DNA from: QYOJ01 sp964616825
GTDB lineage: Bacteria > Bacteroidota > Bacteroidia > Bacteroidales > FEN-979
DNA length: 64,000 nt
Reading direction: 5' to 3'
Assembly: GCA_964616825.1 (NCBI GenBank)
Contig: CAZTSX010000007.1
Span: 62,001 to 126,000, forward strand
A program made the translations under genes and the position numbers. Shown here piece after piece: positions 57,443 to 64,000 of the stretch. The notes beneath the pieces are model-generated. The model searched no databases and had not been told where the DNA came from. It saw only the letters and a list, made by a program, of their open reading frames with translations. How positions within the stretch are numbered: position 1 is the first letter of the stretch; every line of letters begins with the position of its first letter.

Positions 57443-59478
57443 TTACTGCCCATAACGCATTATTACTCCGTAATTACCGACCAGATATATATTGTTCTTG
57501 TCTGTTCCCCAAATACGGTTAGTCAGGTCACAATAAGGATACATGGGGCCAGAAAATGAAGAGCCGTTGTAACGGTAAACACCGCCGGCAGTTCCCAGAA
57601 AAACATTATTGCTTGCCGAAGCCCAGATCGCTTGTATAGACTTGCTAAAAGATCCAACCTCAGTCCAGCTGCCTCCACTATAAAGATAAAGTCTATAGGC
57701 AGAACCCGCACTGGTCCCTATATAAAGCCCGGTACCACTAAGATAAAACAGAGCATCAATATCAGTTATACTTGCACTGGGAAGAGTAATCGATTCAAAA
57801 GTGCTTCCATCATAGAAATACAAGACAGGGATCATAGCGCCCAAGGGATCTTGCTTACCACTAAAATATACTTCGTTTGAAGATGCACCAGAGACTCTAA
57901 GTAAGGTGTGATCGGGAAAAACCTTTAGTGTTGACCAAACCGAACCATCATAGTGCATAATCTGGCCAGAAATATTTGGCCACACACCCAGGCAATAACC
58001 GACTGCATAAACATCTGATGATGAACTGCCCCAGATGTCAAATAACGTCATGTCAGCTTCATAATCTATTGACCAGCTGGAGCCATCAAATTGCAACATC
58101 TGGCTGTTGTCGTCTTTTTCCGTTACAGCAAAAAAATGATCGCTGCCTTCTCCCCACATTCCCATGATATTATGAGTAGAACCGGTTTCAACCGGAGTTA
58201 GAGTGGTCCCGTTATAAGAAAAAACATTGGTTGATAAACTATTGGTTAGTTTTCTGCCGCCAAAATACATATTTGTAGCACTGGTCCCATAAACCCCCAT
58301 AAAAAATCCCCGGTACTCCCCCAGCTCCTCAGTCCAGCTGGAACCATTCTTGCGAAGTAAAATTCCCTTCTCCCCAGCAATCAACACATTGCTGGAGCTG
58401 GTCCCCCAAATCCCATGATATTCCACCGCAGGAATATCANNNNNNNNNNNNNNNNNNNNNNNNNNNNNNNNNNNNNNNNNNNNNNNNNNNNNNNNNNNNN
58501 NNNNNNNNNNNNNNNNNNNNNNNNNNNNNNNNNNNNNNNCACATTGCTGGAGCTGGTCCCCCAAATCCCATGATATTCCACCGCAGGAATATCAAAAGTC
58601 TGCTCCCAACTGCTGCCGTCATAATGAAAAATTGTCCCTTTACTCCCCACCACATAAATATCATTACTGGCACTCCCCCAAACTGCATATAATCCCGCGC
58701 CGGACGGCAAAGAGATATTACTAACCACTTCCCAGGTAGTGCCATCATAATGGTAGAGTCTATTGGTCCCCGAAGACGCTGTTGCATAAATATCATCAGC
58801 CGCAGTACCATAAATAGAACTAAACCAGACCCCGCTGTAAGTAACTTGTTTGGTCCAGCTTGACCCGTCATAAAAGTGGATCCCTCCATCCATATCAACT
58901 GCATAAACATGATTGCCGTCAATTCCCCAAAGACCCCAAATATAGGCTTCAGAATCAATCTCCATAGTAGACCAACTAGTGCCATTGTAATGGCATATCG
59001 TACCAATCCCGCCGACAAAAATATCATCAGCTGAAAAACCGGCAATAGGGTTGAACTTCTGAGTAGGATCTGGATCAGTGTAAACAGTACTAAAACTACC
59101 ATTACTATATTTGCGAATATACTGGTCTGAACTTAATAGATATACAACATCCGGAGAGGGAGACCAGACATTAAAAAAAATTTCACTAGTTGAGGTCTCA
59201 ATTGGCGACCAATTACTTCCGTTGTATTTTAATAAAGTGCCGCCCCCACCAACCGCAAAAATATTATTGCCCGAGGTTCCGTGGATAGAATAGATCATAT
59301 TACCGCGCGTTAAACCGTTAAGAACTGTCCACTTGTTGTTTGTCGAGGGATCTACATCTGTCACCTTACAGCAACCATTTACCATCAAACTGATCACAGT
59401 CAAAATGATCAGCATCATTCCGAGAACTAAATTTGTTTTTTTCCCCGATAAATCGGGATTAATCATAGATTTTAACAT
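57443..59478 (-). CDS. Beta-propeller lipoprotein, interrupted by an assembly gap
   Basis: An exported lipoprotein: LVLGMMLIILTVISLMVNGC has a lipobox ending NGC. The body is a repeated blade of 45-50 residues with the pattern WG(T/S)xxxDIYxVG...ILxHYDGSSW (examples: YAVWGSASNDIYVVGSKGTI; FHYDGSSWEQTFDIPAVEYH). It is broken by 100 Ns, but 55 bases on each side are identical. Removing the Ns and one copy leaves exactly 627 codons in one frame, that is a single 626-residue protein. It uses a Shine-Dalgarno-like GAGAGG and looks more AT-rich than its neighbours. A palindrome CCCGATTTATCGGG lies in the first codons. Function unknown. Confidence 0.8.
58440..58539. other. Assembly gap of 100 Ns with identical flanks
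   Basis: Bases 58385-58439 and 58540-58594 are identical (55 bases), so the two contigs probably overlap and were joined without merging. The exact length 55 suggests a k-mer-limited assembly break. Confidence 0.9.
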
Positions 59479-59554
59479 TTTATACCTCTCTTTTCGGTTT
59501 TTACTTTGTTGCTATAAATTTCATTTCTAATCTTTTGTCAATTTAATAAAATGA

Positions 59555-61405
59555 TTATTGGACCATCATCTTCTTCGTCACCTTCTCATTGTTGAAGGTG
59601 ATGGTGTAGAAGTAGATTCCGGGAGCCAATCCGCGTGTATCAACAGTAAAATAATAGTTCCCTGTGGCACAGGTTCCACGGTCGAAGTCCATCACTTCCT
59701 GTCCCATCATATTGGTCACCTCCATGCTGAGATTACCCGGTTGAGTCAAACTAACTTTCACTGAGGTTCTATCTACAACCGGATTGGGATAGTTCTGAGA
59801 AACCCGGATCGTTGTCGTACCCCGTTTCTGATCGATCCCGATAGGAGTAAGGATATCAGTTTTGGAGGGTTGCATAAATTTGATGTTGTTATTACCGATC
59901 GCAACCTGGCCCTGAGCGCCCTGAGCGCCGTTTAGAGAGACTCCGGCAAGGTCATCTTCCTGGAAGACGAAGTAGAGGTAGTCATCGCTGTTCCACGATA
60001 CACTGGGATATACACATTCACTCCAGGTGTAAAGGAAATCGCTAGTCAGGTCAACAATACTGGTTGTCCAGGAAATTCCGAAATCGGTTGAACCACGAGC
60101 GTAAATATGCCGTAGCATATAATTGTCCGGGTCCAGATTCATCGTCATCCCGGACCATATAACGAAAATATGGTTATTCTCATCCACACAGATAGTCGGT
60201 TGGCTGGTCATGGAGTTATAGTAATAGGCAAGTTGCGTTGGATCTACATAGAACACATTTGTATCTGTGACCCATCCCATCATCGTTCCATCGGCATAAA
60301 GAGCATCCCAGTCCAATATATCCGGAAGCTGTGACATATCCTCATTCCAGTAAATCAGTCCATCCGAAAAGGGAACCCAGTACTTATTTCCCAGGTCATC
60401 GCCGCTGGCATACATAATTCCTGATGCAAGGTGGACTTTTCCTTCGTTATCGAGAGCCAGCGCCAATGTGCCGTCCGGAGCCAGGAATGTGCCGGTTGTG
60501 TCTCCGCCCGCCCATAAGTTATAGGGGCATGGCCAGACGATGATCTTGTCCCAGGTCTCACCATTGTCAGTTGATTTCATGATAGCCAGGTCATGCCATG
60601 AATCACCAAAAGCAAATGCCAGTGTATCCCCTTTAGGTTGTGCCCAGCCATACATATCCGCTGAAAATCCAAGGTAATCGGCTGATGTCAAGCCATCAAT
60701 CACCCGGTGTTCCATATCCCATGTAGCACCACCATCCAATGAACGGTAATATAACAGGGCAAGATCAAGATTCTGGTATATCGTGTAGGTAAGACAGATA
60801 ATATGAATATACATGTTATCCGGTCCATTGGTAACCACACGGGGCCAGGAGATATCCACGGCTCCCACCGGACCGGGAAGAATCGCTTCGTTCCAGGGTC
60901 CTGTTCCTTTTGTTGCCCGGGTCATGATATACAATCCGTCGAGCATGTGGTGGTTAACCACAATCTCTCCATCGGGGCCCCATGGGGCATACGATGGCCA
61001 ACCCGATTTTGAAGATTCGATCCGGACGGATGGAGGGGTGCCCCAGGTGGTTCCATCGAAAAAGTTAGTACCTGTTCCACGGTCGGTGAAATCGTCCTGA
61101 TGCGACAACATTGCACAAGCACCTACAGTTCCATCCGGAAAGAGGTTGATTCTGTTCTCATTGGATGCATTGGTTTGGAGGTCATAGCGGGTGATCATCA
61201 ACACCTCATCCAGGGCGCTTTTACTGTTGGAAGCGGGATTGACAGGCAACTGGCCGATTCCGTTAACTCCTTTCTGGGAGAAGTTCGGCTTCAGCGCCTT
61301 GAAGTTTTTCATCTGGTGGCGTTTGGCACTTGAAACCTGTGCCTGCACACCAATTGCCATTGAAATAAGGCAGATAGAAATACAAAATAGTGTGAATTTT
61401 CTCAT
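59555..61405 (-). CDS. T9SS-sorted exo-sialidase-like surface protein, paralogue 1
   Basis: A 616-residue exported protein. Signal peptide LFCISICLISMAIGVQAQ; a long beta-propeller body with BNR/sialidase-like blades (SLDGGATWDMEHRVIDGLTS; MKSTDNGETWDKIIVWPCPY; STDFGISWTTSIVDLT), and a type A sorting domain from about residue 540 (VSQNYPNPVVDRTSVKVSL; NYYFTVDTRGLAPGIYFYTI; EKVTKKMMVQ). The S-x-D-x-G-x-T-W boxes are structural and do not prove sialidase activity; the catalytic Arg triad was not recognised. Similar throughout to the next two genes. Confidence 0.87.
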   Translation of the reverse strand: MRKFTLFCISICLISMAIGVQAQVSSAKRHQMKNFKALKPNFSQKGVNGIGQLPVNPASNSKSALDEVLMITRYDLQTNASNENRINLFPDGTVGACAMLSHQDDFTDRGTGTNFFDGTTWGTPPSVRIESSKSGWPSYAPWGPDGEIVVNHHMLDGLYIMTRATKGTGPWNEAILPGPVGAVDISWPRVVTNGPDNMYIHIICLTYTIYQNLDLALLYYRSLDGGATWDMEHRVIDGLTSADYLGFSADMYGWAQPKGDTLAFAFGDSWHDLAIMKSTDNGETWDKIIVWPCPYNLWAGGDTTGTFLAPDGTLALALDNEGKVHLASGIMYASGDDLGNKYWVPFSDGLIYWNEDMSQLPDILDWDALYADGTMMGWVTDTNVFYVDPTQLAYYYNSMTSQPTICVDENNHIFVIWSGMTMNLDPDNYMLRHIYARGSTDFGISWTTSIVDLTSDFLYTWSECVYPSVSWNSDDYLYFVFQEDDLAGVSLNGAQGAQGQVAIGNNNIKFMQPSKTDILTPIGIDQKRGTTTIRVSQNYPNPVVDRTSVKVSLTQPGNLSMEVTNMMGQEVMDFDRGTCATGNYYFTVDTRGLAPGIYFYTITFNNEKVTKKMMVQ

Positions 61406-61429
61406 ACGCTCTGTGTTTTTTTAACAAAT

Positions 61430-63295
61430 TTATTCGACAATCATTTTCCGGGTCTGAACCTGGTCGCCTACTTTCACCGAGATGAAATAGACACCTTTAT
61501 TCAAACCGGAAGCATCAATTACAAGCTGGTGATTTCCTGCACGTAGGATGCCACTATTTGTTTCCTGAACGTTCTGACCGAGGATCGAATAGACATTCAC
61601 GGTCACATCAGCTGCCTGGGCCAGTGTGAGTTTCATGGTTGTCAGGTCTTTCGCCGGATTCGGATAGTTCTGTGAAAGGTGGAATTTAACCTCCTGACGG
61701 TCGTTGATACCTACGCCGGGAACAATGATATCAATTTTATTCGGTGTCAGGATCAGCATGTTATTGGTCGTGGCAGAAAGCTGGCCCTGTGAACCGTTCA
61801 ATCCATTCAGGTAGATTCCTCCCTCGCCATCTTCCTGAATGATGATAAAGAGCTTGTCGTTGGAGGCTGAAGCAGCGCTTGGGTAAACACATTCGCTCCA
61901 GTTATAGAGGAAGTCGCCTGTAATGTCAACGATTGTATCCCGCCATGTAACGCCATTGTCGGTTGAAGCACGGGCATAGATGTGACGTAGCAGGTAGTTA
62001 TTGACATCAAGCAGTTCTGTTACACCAGCCCACATAACAAAGATGTTATCATCCCCATCGATCACCATGGCTGGCATGCTGCTCATCGACATGTAATAAT
62101 AGGCCAGTTGAGTAGCGTCCGATCCCCAGACCGCAGCATCCTGCACTGATCCGACCCAATTCCCATTAGCTACCAACCAAGCCGAATCAAGTTCCTCGGG
62201 TAATTCCGGCATGTCTTCGTTCCAGTAAATGAGGCCATTCGTCCAGGGAAAATAATATTTTGCACCGGTTTCATCACCGTTGGCACGCTGCCTGCCAAAT
62301 ACGACATGGGCTTTCCCACTTGCATCGAGCCGGACTGCATTTGCCCCATCGGGACAATAAAAATTACCTGTTGTATCTCCACCGGCCCACAGATCAAATG
62401 GACAATCCCAGATCAGTGTTTTAGTCCATGTATCTCCATTGTCGGTTGATTTCATGATGAACTGATCATACCAATTATCACCTGCTGTGAAGCAAATGGT
62501 ATTCCCAACAGGTTCAGCCCAGCTGTAAGTATCTCCACCAAAAGCAAGGTAATCGGCAGAGGTCATACCATCCAGTTGAAGCCAACCGTCCCAGGTGACA
62601 CCACCATCGAGTGAACGGTTGTATATGAGGGCGCCATCCAGGCCGTTCCAAACTGTACCTCCGTTGCCGGTAGGTCCGGTGACAGCGATCAGATGTACAT
62701 ACATATTATCGGGTCCGTTGATGACCATTCTTGGCCAGTCCATTCCACTGGCTCCGGTCGGAGCCTGAAGAATGAGTTCTGTCCATGCCCCGGTACCTTT
62801 CACCGGTCGTGTATTGACATTCAACGGATAAACGGCTCCTCTGTGAGAGATCACAATCTCCCCGGTTGCGCCAACAGGTCCATAGTTTGGCCATCCGGAA
62901 CGATCCACTTCAATTCGGGTAGTAGGTGGAGTGCCCCATAAGGTGCCGTCATAGTAGTTGTACCCGGCTCCCCGGTCGCTGAAAGAAGAGGATGACTCAT
63001 GCGACATCGTGAATACAGCCCCCATCGTGCCATCTGTATGACGGAAGAGGCGGGGCTGGGTACTGCTGTTTGTCTGCAGGTCATAGAATGTCCATCCGAT
63101 GTTTGCATCATCGAGCGTACCCCTTGTGGAGACCACGGAGAAGGTCTGCTGTGCACCAACTACTGCGCCATCATGTTGAACGGTGACGTCAGGTACGGAC
63201 ACCTCGCTGTTCTTCTTTAAAGAAGAAGGTTTCAGTTGTGCAAAGCCGGTCATGACCATGCAACAAGCTGCTGTAAAAAGGAATAAATGTTTCAT
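61430..63295 (-). CDS. T9SS-sorted exo-sialidase-like surface protein, paralogue 2
   Basis: A 621-residue exported protein, signal peptide LFTAACCMVMTGFAQ. It matches paralogue 1 along its whole length: GWPNYGPVGATGEIVISHRG, RSLDGGVTWDGWLQLDGMTS, MKSTDNGDTWTKTLIWDCPF, LSECVYPS-like LYNWSECVYPSAASASND, ending in a sorting domain with LSQNYPNPAKDLTTMKLTL and QTRKMIVE. Twenty-four bases separate it from paralogue 1, so they are probably co-transcribed. A TATTTTTG box lies upstream. Confidence 0.87.
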   Translation of the reverse strand: MKHLFLFTAACCMVMTGFAQLKPSSLKKNSEVSVPDVTVQHDGAVVGAQQTFSVVSTRGTLDDANIGWTFYDLQTNSSTQPRLFRHTDGTMGAVFTMSHESSSSFSDRGAGYNYYDGTLWGTPPTTRIEVDRSGWPNYGPVGATGEIVISHRGAVYPLNVNTRPVKGTGAWTELILQAPTGASGMDWPRMVINGPDNMYVHLIAVTGPTGNGGTVWNGLDGALIYNRSLDGGVTWDGWLQLDGMTSADYLAFGGDTYSWAEPVGNTICFTAGDNWYDQFIMKSTDNGDTWTKTLIWDCPFDLWAGGDTTGNFYCPDGANAVRLDASGKAHVVFGRQRANGDETGAKYYFPWTNGLIYWNEDMPELPEELDSAWLVANGNWVGSVQDAAVWGSDATQLAYYYMSMSSMPAMVIDGDDNIFVMWAGVTELLDVNNYLLRHIYARASTDNGVTWRDTIVDITGDFLYNWSECVYPSAASASNDKLFIIIQEDGEGGIYLNGLNGSQGQLSATTNNMLILTPNKIDIIVPGVGINDRQEVKFHLSQNYPNPAKDLTTMKLTLAQAADVTVNVYSILGQNVQETNSGILRAGNHQLVIDASGLNKGVYFISVKVGDQVQTRKMIVE

Positions 63296-63328
63296 AGCAT
63301 ATTGATTTAATTAATTGATTTGGTATGA

Positions 63329-63336
63329 CAAAAATA
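63329..63336 (-). promoter_or_regulatory. Predicted -7 box for the paralogue 2 gene
   Basis: Minus strand TATTTTTG, exact TAnnTTTG match, 33 bases from the ATG. Confidence 0.5.
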
Positions 63337-63388
63337 AGTATTTATCGAATAGTTCATCCGTTTTATCGAATGACGTTATCATAACAGG

Positions 63389-64000
63389 CTAATTAACAAT
63401 CATTTTCTTCGTTACAGATTGCTGATCCACCCGGACCGTATAAAAATAGATCCCCTTGCTGAAACTGGTTCCGTCAATTACAAATTTATAGGTGCCGGTA
63501 TTGACATCTCCTTTCCGAATCTCAACGATCTTTTGACCAACCAGGGAGCAAATTTCCAGTGAGAGAATTCCCTGTTGCGATAGCTTTACATCAATTGCTG
63601 TCTGACTGGTTACCGGGTTGGGGTAGTTCTGTGATACCTCAAATGGTGTAGCCTTTTTTTCATTGATAGCCACATAGAAATCGCTTTTATCCACTGACAC
63701 AACAATCTGATTATTTTGCGTGATCGCCACCTGACCCTGTGCCCCCTGCGATCCGTAGAACTCAAGTCCTGCTTCCGGATCTTCCTGCATGATAAAATGA
63801 ATCTCATCAGTGCTGTTTTTCGCTGCATAGGGGAATACACATTCACTCCAGGTGTAAAGGAAATCACCTGTGAGATCCAAGGTGTTCCACCAACTCGACC
63901 CACCATCATCTGACATCCTTCCAAATACATGCCGTAACATGTAGTTATTGATATCTAACAAGGTCGTTACCTCATCCCACACGCAAAAAATTAATCCGCC
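63389..64000 (-). CDS. T9SS-sorted exo-sialidase-like surface protein, paralogue 3 (C-terminal part)
   Basis: The C-terminal 203 residues of a third paralogue; the frame is open to the window edge, where it reads GGLIFCVWDEVTTLLDINNY, aligned with DNIFVMWAGVTELLDVNNY of paralogue 2. It keeps the LDLTGDFLYTWSECVFPYAA block, GSQGAQGQVAITQNNQIVV, and the sorting domain (VSQNYPNPVTSQTAIDVKL; SFSKGIYFYTVRVDQQSVTK; KMIVN). A GTG or ATG inside this part is not a real start. Same function, unknown, as its neighbours. Confidence 0.85.
   Translation of the reverse strand, partial: GGLIFCVWDEVTTLLDINNYMLRHVFGRMSDDGGSSWWNTLDLTGDFLYTWSECVFPYAAKNSTDEIHFIMQEDPEAGLEFYGSQGAQGQVAITQNNQIVVSVDKSDFYVAINEKKATPFEVSQNYPNPVTSQTAIDVKLSQQGILSLEICSLVGQKIVEIRKGDVNTGTYKFVIDGTSFSKGIYFYTVRVDQQSVTKKMIVN

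Noticed and set aside
58437..59102. Minus-strand open frame of 221 codons reaching into the N gap
   Set aside because: Wrong frame of the propeller lipoprotein; kept open by its repetitive blades and by Ns.
1..64000. tRNA or rRNA genes
   Set aside because: No TWC loop (GGTTCGAATCC-type) with matching acceptor stem and no rRNA motif was found on reading both strands; a covariance-model scan would be needed to exclude degenerate ones.

Overview
The window looks like a chromosomal scaffold from an uncultured member of the Bacteroidota, probably Bacteroidales or a nearby marine or sediment lineage. Evidence: several proteins end in type IX secretion (T9SS) sorting domains; there are TonB-dependent receptors with carboxypeptidase-like N-terminal domains; gldF/gldG and a PhoH ATPase are present; and many starts are preceded by the Bacteroidota sigma-A box TAnnTTTG (best example: rpmB, TTTG-N20-TATTTTTG). 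A run of 100 Ns at 58440-58539 shows this is a draft metagenome-style assembly.

Layout. 1-4945 (minus) is a surface-polysaccharide cluster: flippase, methyltransferase, three glycosyltransferases and the start of a membrane protein. 4973-9415 (minus) carries a DUF4340 protein, gldG, gldF and a SAM hydrolase. 9460-19276 is mostly housekeeping: phoH, a four-helix-bundle gene, purC, a sugar aminotransferase, a Cys-rich hypothetical, an undecaprenyl-phosphate sugar transferase, a SirB1-like protein, a prohibitin, a saccharopine dehydrogenase-like protein and cinA. 19375-25632 is a heavy-metal RND efflux operon led by a His-rich small protein. 25731-28093 holds a secreted esterase-like protein, a higBA toxin-antitoxin pair and a decayed T9SS tail. 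28194-33770 is a group of poorly known genes around a transglutaminase-TPR protein. 33818-40787 (minus) has three metallopeptidase-type proteins. 41008-45038 has rpmB, a TonB receptor pair and a DUF559 endonuclease. 45111-54921 (minus) has a C69 dipeptidase, a membrane-anchored reductive-dehalogenase-like protein, rocD, a T9SS cargo protein, a TonB receptor and a UbiD decarboxylase. 55108-57217 (minus) is a cytochrome c maturation operon, ccmBCDE. The right end is a beta-propeller lipoprotein interrupted by the N gap, then three tandem T9SS paralogues, the last cut by the window edge.

The most unusual theme is how short repeats relate to genes. At least six families occur: CCCCTAAAGGGG palindromes, TGGTG-type arrays, ATCCAG arrays, a GCTTCGTCACTACG element, GGATCC-type arrays and a GAAATACG array. 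They sit against stop codons, supply C-terminal residues of three proteins, and are inserted in frame inside two conserved enzymes (CinA and UbiD). Two small genes, a DUF559 endonuclease and a four-helix-bundle protein, each lie between inverted copies of a repeat family, like a gene cassette. Separately, a bipartite motif, TATAACC-N13/14-CGGATTAAT, occurs three times in front of small accessory genes and may be an alternative-sigma promoter or another dispersed element.

No tRNA, rRNA or CRISPR array was recognised. Family names rest on reading motifs and overall protein character; no database search was run.
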